Part shown: positions 1 to 11,718 of the stretch, piece after piece
Position numbering within the stretch: the first letter of the stretch is position 1
Layout of the letters: each line of letters starts with the position of its first letter
NCBI GenBank assembly: GCA_018136815.1
Contig: CM030941.1
Coordinates: 3,771,608 to 3,835,607 of the forward strand
Length of the DNA: 64,000 nucleotides
DNA from: Isochrysis galbana
Lineage: Eukaryota > Haptophyta > Isochrysidales > Isochrysidaceae
Direction: 5' to 3'
Notes under the pieces: model-generated
Databases searched by the model: none
What the model was told of the DNA's origin: nothing
Seen by the model: the letters and a program-made list of their open reading frames with translations, nothing else
Position numbers and translations under genes: made by a program

Positions 1-807
<807 letters not shown>

Positions 808-809
808 TG

Positions 810-989
810 GCGCGAGTTGTCTTCTCCCTCCCTTCTTCCAGTCCCTCCACCTATCCTTCTCTCTCCCTCTGTCGCTCTACTGTGTCTCTCTTTCAAAACC
901 TACGACTTCCTACCTTTTCCCCCCTTCCCCTTCCTCTCTCTCTCGTCTACTGCTGCTTTGCCTGTTTCTCCTCGTTGCCTCCCTCCCTG

Positions 990-1069
<80 letters not shown>

Positions 1070-1430
1070 ACTCACTCACTCTCTTCGAGGCTTGCTGGCG
1101 CACGCTGCTGGCCTGCTCCTCTCGCCGCCAGCCTCTCCCGCGCCCCGCCTCGCTGCTCGGGTGCGGAACGCAAGCGCTCTCGCGCTCTCTCCCTCTTCTC
1201 CTCTTCCTCTTCTCGAGGACTGTGCCTCCCTCCCCTCTCCTCCCACAGTCGGTCGCCTCTCTCCCTCTTCCCCCAATCGCTCCTGTTCTCTCTCGCGCGC
1301 CGCTCCCGTTCTCTCTCTCCTTTCTTCATCACCTCTCTCTCTCTTGCTCATCACGCTCCTCCTTTTTTCTAATCTTCTCCTCGTCTCTCTTTTCTTATTT
1401 CTCTCCCAGGAGTACTACTATCTACTCTAG
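810..1430. repeat. Pyrimidine-rich tract with (CT)38 microsatellite
   Basis: The plus strand is almost entirely C/T for about 600 bp, with a perfect (CT)n run at 991-1066. On the sense strand of the neighbouring threonine dehydrogenase gene it reads as GA-rich, so it is probably 5'-UTR/promoter DNA of that gene. The long Ser/Leu-rich reading frames across it are translations of the repeat and are not genes. Confidence 0.85.
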
Positions 1431-1583
1431 TATTCACACTCAGTTACTCCTCTGCTCTTCTATTCGCTATCCAGGTGGACTAAATGCCTCTAAAATAATG
1501 CTCGGTTTAAAAGTAACCGCCGTTCACCCCCGCACGGCTCTGGACTCCTCGGCTTTCGCTCTTCCGCTGAGAGGGTGCAACTC

Positions 1584-1764
1584 CTAGATGGGAAATACGG
1601 TGCTGGGGCCTGCAAATACAGCCAAATACATATGTATTTGGCCTCCGGCCAAATACATTTCAAATACATTCGAGGCCTACAACCCAGGACGCGCTTCAAA
1701 TACAGCCAAATACATATGTATTTGGCCTCTGTCCAAATACGGTTAATACGTATTTCCCATCTAG
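1584..1764. mobile_element. MITE with ~16-bp TIRs and a 10-bp target-site duplication
   Basis: The element begins CTAGATGGGAAATACG and ends with the near-perfect inverse CGTATTTCCCATCTAG. It is flanked by the direct repeat GGGTGCAACT (1573-1582 and 1764-1773), a 9-11 bp duplication as made by Mutator-like transposases. The interior has no coding capacity and is built from iterated CAAATAC/GTATTTG motifs, including two AAATACATATGTATTT palindromes. It is non-autonomous. The transposase family is inferred only from the duplication length. Confidence 0.75.
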
Positions 1765-1773
1765 GGTGCAACT

Positions 1774-2861
1774 TGAGGTTCCCTTTTTTTTTACATAACC
1801 AAACCTGAGGTTGCAGCCTCTTGACGTCAGCGCCGTCGCGCCAGCGCCGGCGCGCCGGCTCCCGCTAGCGGACGAGCCCTCTCCTACGGAGAGCTAGCCA
1901 CGCACGGCTACACCGCCGGCGCGCCACACGCGCCGGCTCCGCCCCCGGCTGCGTCATGCCGAAGGGAGCCGCGGCGGCTCGAGGAGCTGCCCGCAGCCCG
2001 CAGGACGGCTCCTTTGCCCACTCCACATGGTGGGCTGTCTCCATCAACCATCAACTGTGGAGGAGCTCGGTGGCAAGCCCGAGGGGGAGAACGAGGAGCT
2101 GGGGACGAGCGATCAAGCGATCCCCCTCCTGACTCCGGGACGTCCAGCTCCACTTCTTCTGGGGCGGAGGAAGAGTTGGAGCGACCCACCCCACCTGCTA
2201 TCTCTAAGGCTCGCCGAGGAGTGGCTGGATGCAGTCCTTGACAGGTTGGGGGAGCGGCACAGGGCTAAGGCTAAGGCCGCCTCACAGGATCTTCACGAGA
2301 GGCGGGACGAGGAGAAGGAGAGACTTACTGCCCCTCCGGGCCAACGCTCGGGGGCGAGGCGAACGCCTGTCCGGCGACAGGAGGGGGATGAGGAGGGAGA
2401 GGCTCAAGGCGCCTACGGGAACCACGGTGGCAGGTATCTCGAGGCGCAGTCTGCAGTCTTTTATTTCTCGAGGACAACTCGCGGCGAGAGCTGTAAGGGC
2501 CGTTTCTTTTCATGACGAGAGGTTCCTCTCCCCCCCCCCCCCCGGTGCTTTTTCCCGGAGAGTCGCCCGACGTAGGTCGGTCCGCCTCAATGGGTTTTCC
2601 CTCATTGTAGCTTGTGTGGGGAGTTATAATTATAATGATGGGAGCCGGGGGTTTGCGAGGGGGGAGATTCGGAGGGGTGCATGTGCGTATGTGTCTAGTG
2701 ACAGCACACGTCAAGGCGTACGGGCAGGTGCGCTGAGGGGTGTCGTGATAGTACCGGGCTAGTGGCAGTAGTGGTACTAACGCTCAGATGTTTTATTATT
2801 ATTATTCATGCCAATGAGCAGTGAGGGCAACGGGGCTGATGCAGCGTCGCCCTCACCACCC
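1774..2861. other. No supported gene; one unrecognised open frame
   Basis: The longest open stretch is 2027-2515 (+), giving a charged, Arg/Glu-rich 162-residue frame around a possible helical segment (EEWLDAVLDRLGERH). I do not recognise it. It has no clear start context and could be a relic of a mobile element. A C-run occurs at 2529-2542. Confidence 0.3.
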
Positions 2862-2960
2862 TACCCGTATCTAGGACCGTATCCAGCCGTATCTGGGGGT
2901 TGACCCAGATACAGCCGTATTTTCCGTATCTAGAGGGTCGGTGGGCCGTGTCTCCCATCT
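2862..2960. repeat. Small element with iterated CCGTATCTGG-like motifs
   Basis: Five or six copies of a CCGTAT(C/T)(T/C) motif in both orientations fill about 100 bp. The segment ends in GTCTCCCATCTAG, nearly the right-hand inverted repeat of the MITE at 1584-1764. Probably a diverged member of the same short-TIR family. The left boundary is uncertain. Confidence 0.4.
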
Positions 2961-3392
2961 AGGATGCTAGTGTTGTGGAAGTTGGAGTGGTCGAGCGGCG
3001 AGTGGTCTCTCGGCGGGGGTACCACGTTGGAAATTGTAGTCTTGTAAGAGGTCTTGTTGGCTAGCATCCCTAGACACATACACCGGACGAGCCCTGTGCC
3101 AACCGCGCACACCCCCATCGCGGGGAAGGGGCTCCGTTGCCGATGAGGCACGGTCCCTCAGCACTAGGATTAAACTAGGGCACCAACAAGAAAACTCTGA
3201 CAGTTTCCCTTAGATAGACAAGAAAGAGTGGAGGCGTGAATCGTCTCTCTGCCGGAGCGTGAGAGAGCGCAGCCCGACGGTCGGGCCGACCAGTCCGCAG
3301 CGGCAGCCACGCCACGCCACGCAGTGAGTGGGTGGGCCCGCCGCTCCTGTCGTTCGTTCTTCGATCGGTGCAGTGCCAAGAGCACGCCGGCA

Positions 3393-3474
3393 ACCCCCCC
3401 CCCCCCCCTCCAACACACACACACACACACTCACGCACGCACGCACGCCCCCCCCCCCCCCCCCCCGACACACA
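3393..3474. repeat. Low-complexity C-runs and (CA)n/(ACGC)n
   Basis: Two poly-C runs of more than 13 bases flank a short (AC)n/(ACGC)n microsatellite about 100 bp before the start of the methyltransferase gene at 3576. The opposite strand is G-rich and could form a quadruplex. No coding sequence is seen between 2961 and 3575. Confidence 0.8.
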
Positions 3475-3575
3475 CACCACGAGGAGAGAGTGCAGAGGGC
3501 TGCCTTCCCCTCCCTTGACCACTGTGTTGTGCTTCACTGCGCCGCCTGGGCCGCATCTGTGCCTAGCACGAGAGG

Positions 3576-4664
3576 ATGATCCACGCGCTAGTGCTGCCGT
3601 GGTCGCACAGGGCGGAGCGGCGGAAGGTGGAGGAGATTGCCGGGTTGGCAGGGCCCCAGCCCACACCATCGGTTGCTAAAGGTGTGAAACACCACATTGC
3701 CATCAGCTGCGGCTCACTGCAGATCGAGGCCAAGCTGCACTCCGGCGAGGGCATCCATAGCCTGGGTGCATCTTCGGAAGAGTCTCTGCCGCTGGACACT
3801 GGGGCTTTCCTCTATGTGCCATCGTCTTTCACGCTGCTAGCCTTCTTACTCCCACGTCGGACGGTGCTGCTTCGAGGCGCTCGGGTCTGCGAACTGGGTG
3901 CAGGCCTCGGGATGGTGTCTTCCATTCTTCAGCAGCTACCTCGCGAAGATGCACCGTCGGAAATTCTGGCTACTGATGGCTCTCTCACCACCGTGCGTAT
4001 GCTGCAAAAAAATTTGGAGTCAAATAAAGCCCACTTGCTGCCGGCAGATCCACCACTTTGGGAAGGCAGTGAACTTCGCGCCCGCGCCTCAGCCCTCTTA
4101 TGGGGTGAATGGCCGAATGAGTTGAGCGGCCATTTTGATCTCGTGATCGCCGCGGACGTGATTTTTCATGCCGCCCCACCGCAGTCCACCAGCAGGCTTG
4201 GGCTGACCGATGAGACAAAGAAGATGATATTAGATTTGTTCGTTACTGCAGCTGCTCTATTGGCACGACCATCAGCGGACGTCAAGAATGGCACCTCCAC
4301 GACCTCTTCTCAACCCGCATGCTTTGTGGTAGCTGTTGAGCCACGCGATAAGCTGGTTCCAATGCAGCCACTCCACACAGCGATGATGAAGGCTGCCTAC
4401 GAGATGCGGATGCATTGCGTGGAAAGAACGGAGCGTGCACTCGACGGCAGAACTTGGCCAGACTGGCATACAAATCTATATGTGTGGCGACTTATGGATG
4501 ACCACACGGCACGACATCCTACCTTGGAGCGCATGAATATGCAATACACGATGTCAAATGCAGAGGGTACTCGTATCCCATTGGATTTGGGCATTCTCGG
4601 AGTTGACGACCGAGATCACCACAAGAACGAATTGACACACCCGATGGCAGGTGTTCCGAGATGA
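3576..4664 (+). CDS. METTL22/METTL21-like protein methyltransferase (Methyltransf_16 family)
   Basis: Intronless, 362 aa. A seven-beta-strand SAM-dependent methyltransferase of the family that includes lysine methyltransferases METTL21 and METTL22. Visible motifs are motif I CELGAGLG (about residues 105-112), the motif II acidic residue in ILATDGS, and the post-II stretch DLVIAADVIFH near residue 195, where this family usually has DV(I/V)Y. A later FVVAVEPRDKL matches the position of the METTL22 strand that reads as SVEKR. The N-terminal ~100 residues, with a DTGAFLY segment before motif I, resemble METTL22 rather than METTL21. The substrate cannot be read from sequence. The ATG at 3576 is the first in frame after the poly-C tract. 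No targeting peptide is obvious. Confidence 0.8.
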   Translation: MIHALVLPWSHRAERRKVEEIAGLAGPQPTPSVAKGVKHHIAISCGSLQIEAKLHSGEGIHSLGASSEESLPLDTGAFLYVPSSFTLLAFLLPRRTVLLRGARVCELGAGLGMVSSILQQLPREDAPSEILATDGSLTTVRMLQKNLESNKAHLLPADPPLWEGSELRARASALLWGEWPNELSGHFDLVIAADVIFHAAPPQSTSRLGLTDETKKMILDLFVTAAALLARPSADVKNGTSTTSSQPACFVVAVEPRDKLVPMQPLHTAMMKAAYEMRMHCVERTERALDGRTWPDWHTNLYVWRLMDDHTARHPTLERMNMQYTMSNAEGTRIPLDLGILGVDDRDHHKNELTHPMAGVPR

Positions 4665-6672
4665 CTTCTCTAGATCAATAGAAACATCAAATCAGCCAAA
4701 GAGATGCGTGACTCAATCTTGCACGCGCACGCACGGTGACCGGGGACGGAAGGAGCGGGGGGAACGAGGAGTGATAAGAGGAGACCCCATAGCTTGTCGG
4801 TCACCGCGTTGGGACACCGCCTATTGTGGGCAAGGAGGTGTGGGAGTAGCTGGCTGTGTGAGCGCCATGGAATGAGAAAGAAGATAAAATAAACAAAATA
4901 ATCAACGTATTATATCCTAGCCAACACCACTAGCTAATTGGACACAACGTTTCAGTCCCGGATTCGGGTTCCCGCCCTGCCTGACGCCTGACGAGCCAGG
5001 TGTCCGAGTGATATCGGGGGGGGGGGCACTGCCCACTGCCCCCTCCCCTCAATATTTGTCCCCCCTCCAGTGCGGCTGCGCACCCCAGCACGCCCTCTCC
5101 TCGAGTCCACGCTTGGGGGGAACCCCTTTCGGCTAAAATAACGAGGGGCGCGGGGGGGGACTCGTGAAACTAGGGGCCCAGAGCGCTAATCGCTCTCGCC
5201 GTAGCGAGTATGGCCGCGGCGAGCCGCGGCCTTTCCATCCTGGCTTTGGCGGCCCACCCACACCTTCTTTCTTCTTTTACCAAACAGGGCAAGAAGACAC
5301 GTTATCACAGTGATAAAAAAAGGGGTTCCGCCAGCCACCGCTCCCCGCTCGCCCGCCTTTCGGCTCCCTCGAGCTCCGAAATCGTTCTCTTCGGCTCCGC
5401 TGTCGCTCCTACCAAAAAGAAAAGGCCGGAATCGACGGCGGAATTCGGTAAATGGCCCGCCAGTATTACTAGGCGAGCGATGCCCAGCACTTGCACTTCC
5501 GGTAAGTAGATAGGTTTGTTTGGAAACTCTTCATAAAAGGGCTTGAGATATATAAGTTCGTCGTTTTTTTTTCGCGTCGGGTGAGCCCCCCCGTTGCCAC
5601 GAATTCCCCTCCCGCATACGTGTTCCCGTCGCCTCGCTCCGTCGCGGCTCAATCTCAAGCGTTGCTTACCTAGGCAAGTAAGTAAAAGGTTGTTAGCAAG
5701 GTGCTGCCCCTTCACCGTGTAGTCGGCCACCGAAGATGAGATGACACCTCCAATACACATCCGATATAACAACAGCGGACCAACTCTACACTGCCAAACA
5801 ACCCGAGTACCGATATTAAAGAATCAAGCCACCTAGCGGCACAAGCACAAGAGGAAGGTGAGAACCTCGCCGTTAGGGGCAAGTGCACCCCGCTCGACCC
5901 CATCGCCCCCACAGCCTGAGACCCCTAAGTAGAGCACGAGGGGAGATGCCGTAAGGCGGGATGAGAGGGAAAGAAGGCGGGTATGGACGTGGCTACAGAT
6001 GGGAGTTTCAAGGCCGCACGTGAGGTGAGGCGACGAGAATTTTAAAAAGTAAAAGGTTTTTGCTTAAGGCTAAGTGTTTCCAAGTCTCCGCAAGTCGGTT
6101 GAGAGTCTAGTCCCCCATTTCGAAGGTCCGCTGTAAACTTCTCCCATGTAAACTAAGTACAGACTTAGTTCCTTATACTAGGTTATGAGATGATAGTTGG
6201 TAGCCGTTGCATATTTGCAGGATGTGTCTATAGCTAGCCTAGCCACAGCTAGCCAATCTCTTGTCGCGTCAATACATCATCAGCAAATCAAAACGGAACG
6301 ACACATCCATGCGCTATGGAATCTCAACTTTCGGAATTCCTTCCCTATCGACTTGGCCTCGAGCCTCGCAGGTATGGCGTCAAACCCATCACCATTCTTG
6401 TCCGCTATCGGAGGCCATCAACTACCTGCAGTAGTAGCACACCTTTTTTGTTACACGCGTTTGCCTTCATTTGCCCTTCATCTGGGCCTGCTTGCTGCTG
6501 CGGCGTGGATTGCATGCAATTGTAGCATCTGTAGAAATGAGAATAAGTTTCAGGTCTTCAAATGTGGACAATGTCTCAAGTGGCGCGGCGGCAAAAATTT
6601 TCCATGAACAAATAGTGCCGTGGGAAGGCCACCCGTTAGCTGCTTGTACTGTCGGCTTGCAGCTCCTCGGGA
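4665..6672. other. Intergenic, no gene recognised
   Basis: The ~2 kb between two convergent genes contains only short frames. Frames at 5210-5509 (+) and 5305-5772 (-) overlap each other and match no family I know. A G-run lies at 5017-5026. The segment 5900-6250 is relatively AT-rich for this window. Confidence 0.5.
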
Positions 6673-8500
6673 TCACGCACTCATCGTCTCAATGAAAGGA
6701 GCGATGGTGCGCGCGAGCTCGCGTCGCTTCTTCTTCATCTCTGCCTGATTCCGCTTACGAATGGACCGATTCACCTGCAGCGATGCCAAACAATACATCT
6801 GAAGCGTGAAGCATGAAGCAACACAAGGCGGAATGGCGATGAGGCGCCGTCTAGGCGCCCGCCCGTAGGCTCATACCCCGCGGGTGGCCTTGCGATGGTG
6901 CTTGCAAAAGCTGTGGGCATAGCACACCTGCGGATTGTATTGAGCATCGTCGTCAATGGCAACCAGTTTTCTGCGCACTCCGGCTTGTCGCTCCTTCTTT
7001 TTTGCCCCCCGCTGCCCGTGTGCCCGCTCAGCGAGAGACTGGAGATTCCCAAATATGGAAGAACCGGCGCCACCTCCACTTGGAGCGGATCTGCCGTCCT
7101 TTCCGATGGCTGGCACGACGAGCCCATCGGCTTCCATCGACTTACTTGTCGATGGAACGGGAGCGGAGCGTGCATTGTTAGCTTCATCGTCTCCACCCAT
7201 TGCTACGTCCTCGCAATCCTCCCCCTCCCCCTCCGCCTCTCCTTCCGTTCGAATTCTTGGAGGCGCCGTGTTCCAATCAAATTCGTCGGCAAGATGGCTG
7301 ACGAACGTTACCTGAAAATACCAGAAGGGGTCCCGGTGCTGGCTCCTCGTGCATCTGTGACTGGCGGTGCTGCATCAAGGATCTTCGTCCACAGCCAGTA
7401 TCGGCACTGGCCGTGGTTGTGCAAAGCACCACACTTGCCCCCGGCGTTCTCCGCCAAGCACGTTCTCGCTGATCCCATCCCCGCGCGCACCTTGGCTGCC
7501 TGCTTAGGCGGCTTAGAATGGTATGCGATCAAGCCAGCGTTCCAGTCTTGAAGCACCGCCCTTGCCGCACCATCCGCATCTGCTGCGCCTCCCTTTCCGA
7601 GCTTGCCGCGCTTCAAGGCAACGAGAGTCAAGAATTCAGAAACATCAGCAAACCGAGCAATACCAAAATGTCCCTGCAGCTGCTCGGCAGGCACGCGGCG
7701 CAGCATCGCCTCAACAGGGGCTTGAGGATCCTCCATCTTTTCCACGCGAACGCAGTTCCGAAGCATCACGTCGGCCTCTTCCTCCGCGCTGCGAGCTCGG
7801 GCGAAGACGATTCCAGGACAATCCATGAGCTTGACGCGCTTGTCAATGGTGACCACCTGCGCATTGGAGGTGGATTCGAGAAGGTGAGCGACATGATGGC
7901 TACCACTGGGTCGTAGGAGACTGGAAGCACGAGGGACGCCACAGCGGCTGCGGCACACACCACGTCTCGAACACGCTAAGGCAACAACTAATCACAAGTT
8001 GCAACAAAAGGCGATGGCCACTCACACCTGAGCACAAGTGGTGACACCAGGTGTCGCGCCGACCGTGACGGCACGCGACCGCTTGAGGGCGTTGATGAGC
8101 GACGATTTTCCCACGTTTGGATATCCCACCACCCCCACCGTGATAGCCGTCTTGATGCCGGCCGACCGCGAGTAGTTCTTGAGCAACTGCAGAAGCTGAT
8201 CCCCGCCAAACGCCTCAAATGAGCCGGCTGATGCTGCGCTCATGCTCGCGCCCTTGCCGTCCTTGCCACCGCCGGAGACCCCTCCCCGAGCCTTAAAGGG
8301 CACTGTCGGAAAGAATTGGCGCAGGTAGGTCAGCCAGCGCTGCGCATTCTCGGGAGGGATCAGGTCGATCTTGTTGAGGATGAGCACGATGCGCTTCGAA
8401 GTGAGCCTGGTAATAACCGCGTCCTCGAGTGGCGTGCACCGGCAGCCGAGAGGATCGCGAGCGTCGAGCACTTCGAGCAGCACGTCCGACTCGCGTAGTA
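6673..8500 (-). CDS. Nucleostemin/GNL3-type circularly permuted GTPase, 5' partial at assembly gap
   Basis: Exons 8500..8028, 7856..7491, 7311..6928 and 6774..6673, with all three introns phase 0. It gives 440 aa of a nucleolar GTPase of the GNL3/GNL3L/Nug1 group, which acts in large ribosomal subunit assembly. The permuted motif order is visible: [10 protein letters not shown], then G4 NKIDL, then G1 GYPNVGKSS, then G2-region TPGVTT, then G3 DCPG. The C-terminal region reads FDWNTAPPR, then an acidic linker, and ends in a basic tail ([18 protein letters not shown]). The N-terminal basic and coiled-coil segment is missing because the frame runs straight into the N-gap; nothing beyond the gap supplies it. 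The last intron could alternatively use GGG|GTATGA at 6886, but CAG|GTGTGC at 6928 fits better. Confidence 0.88.
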
Positions 8501-8600
8501 NNNNNNNNNNNNNNNNNNNNNNNNNNNNNNNNNNNNNNNNNNNNNNNNNNNNNNNNNNNNNNNNNNNNNNNNNNNNNNNNNNNNNNNNNNNNNNNNNNNN
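8501..8600. other. Assembly gap (100 N)
   Basis: Exactly 100 N, a conventional unknown-length scaffold gap. It removes the 5' exons of the GNL3-type GTPase. The sequence after the gap begins with unrelated intergenic DNA and a G-run at 8641-8652. The true gap length is unknown. Confidence 0.99.
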
Positions 8601-8828
8601 CGATTTAAGAATGATCAGAATTCAAAATGATGTTGAGAAGGGGGGGGGGGGGTTATTTCCAGATTTCGAGCGGAAAGTCGTTGGTTATGACGTTGTGGCC
8701 GTTGTTGTCCGACTAAATGTATCTGTCATTGGTGCGCTAATGATGTGCACCAAGTTTAGCTAATCATAGGAGCACATACGTATACTTATTGCGATTGCGA
8801 CCCACAATAGAATGCTTGATGAAACGCG

Positions 8829-9017
8829 ATGATAGTGGAAGAATGCTCTCCTCTCTCTCTTCCCTTCTTCTCCCTGGCATCGCGTACGCGAGCGAGCTCT
8901 CCCCTCCTTTTCTTCATACTAGTCCGTCGCACACTTCTCTCTTTCCTCCACACCCCCTCCGTCTCCCTCGTCTCTCTCTCCGCCTCTCTCCTCTTCCTCG
9001 CCGCCATCCTCCGCTGC
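8829..9017 (+). promoter_or_regulatory. CT-rich leader upstream of the SGNH-like gene
   Basis: Strongly pyrimidine-rich sense strand immediately before the likely start codon. It stays open in frame with the gene, but its translation is a Ser/Leu repeat with no protein character, so I treat it as 5'-UTR/promoter. Confidence 0.45.
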
Positions 9018-10418
9018 ATGGCCCCGAGGCTCCTGCTGGCGCTGCTCGCAGCGCTCGGCCTCCTCTGTGGCCTGCTCCTTCTTTCTCACCCTCACCACCC
9101 TCGGCCCAAGCAGCCTCACTCAGCAGAGAGGCCCTCAGAACCCACGTGGGGACCGCCAACCTTCCTTGCGCTAGGAGATGCCTCCATCTCAGGCGCTCCC
9201 TCATGCACTACCACGGCGTACGCCTTGCAGCTACACAGCAAGGTGGCGCGGCTTCAAAACTTGACGCTCGAGTGGGGCATGGTCAAGGCACCTCTCCTCG
9301 AAATGGCCGCTGGATGCGCCAGAAGCGTCATCGCCGGCGCCAAGCTGCTCACGATCGACTTCCTCATCGGCCTCGGAGTCGAGCTTGACGATGAGTCGGA
9401 GTTGCACGCGTATGAGCGGATCCTTGCGGTTGCACGCGAGCGCCGTGTCCGCACGGTTGTCATCCTCCGGCTGCCTGGCACCGACGTCCGGCCCAATCAC
9501 GAGTGCGTGCTGACGGCCAAGACGTGCTTCCAGCAGAGCCGGCAGCATGCGCTGCATAGATCGCTCATCGAGCTGGTGGAGCGTTATGGCGCCCGGCACA
9601 TAACGCTCGACGCTGAGCGGGACCGCAGCTTCTTCGGATCAGACGGCAAACGCCTCAGCGAACTTGGGCACAACCTCGTCTACTTCACGATTGAGAGCTG
9701 GCTCGACAGCTGGGAGGAGCCGTCAAAACCGCCTGTGCGCAACTCGCACCCCGAATTCGGGATGCAATGTCACCTCGGTGACGACTTGCGCTCCATCGTG
9801 AGGAGAAGCGATGGCTTCAGCGAGATCGATCTTTCGCGGCCATCTACAGGCTCGCAGGCCGCGCCACGGGTGGGGTTCGAGGCGACGAAGCCTGGCGCCG
9901 AGCTGTCCATGTGCGTCAGCCTGCCTCGCGAGACTGCGCGGCGTGTTGCTGCCCATCGAATCAAGCGAGAAGGGGAGGCTAGCCCACCTGCGATGGACTA
10001 CATGCTGGCCCTCGGAGTGCAAGCCGCGCGCGCGGCGTCCACGCCGCCCAAGTATGGCAAGTTTCACCTGGGGTGCCACGGCGCATGCGAGTGCACATGC
10101 TCGCACTCGGAGCACCAGACGCCGGTGAACTGTACGTGGGAGAGTAGAGCGTCTGACATGAGGGGGAGCGAGGGCATCGCTTACTTTCGTGTGATGGTGA
10201 AGGACCTGCTCAGCGAACAGACCCCTGTGCCCCCAGTCCTAGCCGATGCCTCGCAGCCCTGCTTGCCCAAGCAGTGCAGGGTCTCCGTGAGGCACGCGGG
10301 CACCGACCTTGCCGAGGGTCCCGTCGTTGTCAGAGCGCTTTTGGCGGGCATCTATGACTGGCGGATGGGCTGGATAAACACGTACATTATTAGGGGCTCG
10401 AGCTTGCGCGACACCTGA
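9018..10418 (+). CDS. SGNH/GDSL-hydrolase-like type II membrane protein
   Basis: 466 aa, single exon. I chose the ATG at 9018 because it directly precedes an uncleaved-looking signal anchor (LLLALLAALGLLCGLLLL, residues 4-22) and a Pro/His-rich stem. An upstream in-frame ATG at 8829 would add only CT-repeat translation. Residues ~50-240 resemble an SGNH-type alpha/beta fold: LALGDAS at the block I position, a central acidic YERILAVARERRVRTVVIL strand, and DGKRLSELGHN at the block V position. Block I reads G-D-A-S instead of G-D-S, and block V lacks the usual D-x-x-H spacing, so activity is doubtful. The C-terminal half is a Cys-containing beta-rich region (PGAELSMCVSLP, then CHGACECTC) that I associate with algal SGNH-like glycan-modifying proteins. 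A Golgi or secretory location is inferred. Confidence 0.6.
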   Translation: MAPRLLLALLAALGLLCGLLLLSHPHHPRPKQPHSAERPSEPTWGPPTFLALGDASISGAPSCTTTAYALQLHSKVARLQNLTLEWGMVKAPLLEMAAGCARSVIAGAKLLTIDFLIGLGVELDDESELHAYERILAVARERRVRTVVILRLPGTDVRPNHECVLTAKTCFQQSRQHALHRSLIELVERYGARHITLDAERDRSFFGSDGKRLSELGHNLVYFTIESWLDSWEEPSKPPVRNSHPEFGMQCHLGDDLRSIVRRSDGFSEIDLSRPSTGSQAAPRVGFEATKPGAELSMCVSLPRETARRVAAHRIKREGEASPPAMDYMLALGVQAARAASTPPKYGKFHLGCHGACECTCSHSEHQTPVNCTWESRASDMRGSEGIAYFRVMVKDLLSEQTPVPPVLADASQPCLPKQCRVSVRHAGTDLAEGPVVVRALLAGIYDWRMGWINTYIIRGSSLRDT

Positions 10419-11123
10419 GCTATACGAGCACTCTATGCTCTTGCGCGCCGCTGTCGGCGTCTTTTCGTCTAGCCCCCACGTGCGCTTGGAGCGTTCGTGG
10501 GCCGCCCAGCTCACATCGCCCTTGGAGGTGACAAGAGTAGGCGGAAGCGCCTTATCGCCGTGACACCGACACCATCGGCCGAAATCTTCCCTCTCGCCGC
10601 GCCAAACTGAAACTAGACCGGAAAGGATTGGCGTGTCGCCGCGCTTTCTATGCAAGAGACACGCTTCACTCGCGACCTACTATTCTCGAAGGAAAAGAGA
10701 TGCGCTCCTTCCAAATGCCTTGAATTGTGGTCTATTGTGGTCTAACCCGAGGCGGCGTGCCCGTGCGGAGACGGGAGAAAAGGCGGCTCCATTGCTCCGT
10801 CGGCAAATGCCATCATCCGAAACAAAAGATCGCTGTCTATATCCACTATCGCTTTACAGCAAGCACTCCATCAACTGTACATCAACCTATTGTTGGAACA
10901 AGGGTCGATGGGGGCGCCCTGCGCCCCTCTCTCCGGGCACTAACTACACCCGTTCTGTGGGCCCCGTCAGTCAACCTCAGCCTCTTCCTTATGGCATGAG
11001 CTGAGGCCCATCAACACCCTAACCCAAATACATCCCATATCCCCAGCATGCGGTGCGAGTGGCAGGAGCAAGAGTCGCATTCCCTTGCCCACACGGGCCA
11101 TCCCTCGCACTCACCCCCCCCCG
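10419..11123. other. Intergenic, no gene recognised
   Basis: No convincing reading frame. It contains a short direct repeat (TTGTGGTCTATTGTGGTCTA near 10722) and a segment CAACCTCAGCC at 10973 that recurs beside a twin-hairpin motif at 31096. Confidence 0.5.
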
Positions 11124-11168
11124 AACTATCGATTTGACGATAGGGTCATGGAGCGCGCCCCGCTCCCC
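11124..11168 (+). repeat. Twin-hairpin dispersed motif, copy A
   Basis: Two successive stems: CTATCG/CGATAG, then GGTCAT, then GGAGCG/CGCTCC, followed by a C/T-rich tail. The same arrangement recurs at 19350 (-), 30753 (+), 31009 (+), 32476 (+) and 35084 (-). Confidence 0.6.
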
Positions 11169-11718
11169 TCCTCTCTCTCTGCCAGCAACACAAGTGGCAT
11201 AAGGGAGCACAACACATGCCAAAGGCCAAAGGCGCCGCAGGCATGCCACAGGGACGCATACTGCTATAAATATTCATGTGCAAGATGATAGGACGAGGCA
11301 CGCAGGGGATCGCAAAGCGCACAAAGCTTAAACGGACAAGGTTTGTGGCAACAACCTTCAATGAACCAACAGCCGATAGGCCCGCCAAGAGCGAGCAAGC
11401 GCAACGGCAACAAACAATAAAGCGCCGTAGCAACGGTGACAAGCTACTGACACCGGCTCATAATCCACTAAAAATTCAAACAAAAGCCAAGGAGCATAGA
11501 CAAAGTAAAAGCAGCCGCAAGCACTGCGCGATGCGACGCGTCGTCGAAATGCGGAGTGCGAGCGGCCCAATGTGCCTTGCAGCACACCGATCTAGCGGGT
11601 CATCGCTTTCCCGGTCATGCCCACCGTCAGGAACCTAGCCTCCCAGTGCGACGGCAGATGCCCTGGAAGGTGCGGGCGTGCCCTCAACCAATGTCTGGCC
11701 AATGGGGCACTCCTAGAC
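11169..11718. other. Intergenic, no gene recognised
   Basis: Downstream (3') flank of the mitochondrial carrier gene. Only short shadow frames are present. Confidence 0.5.

Noticed and set aside
5305-5772. 155-codon minus-strand frame with a plausible amino-acid mix
   Set aside because: No recognisable motif, overlaps an equally long plus-strand frame, and no splice partners could be found.
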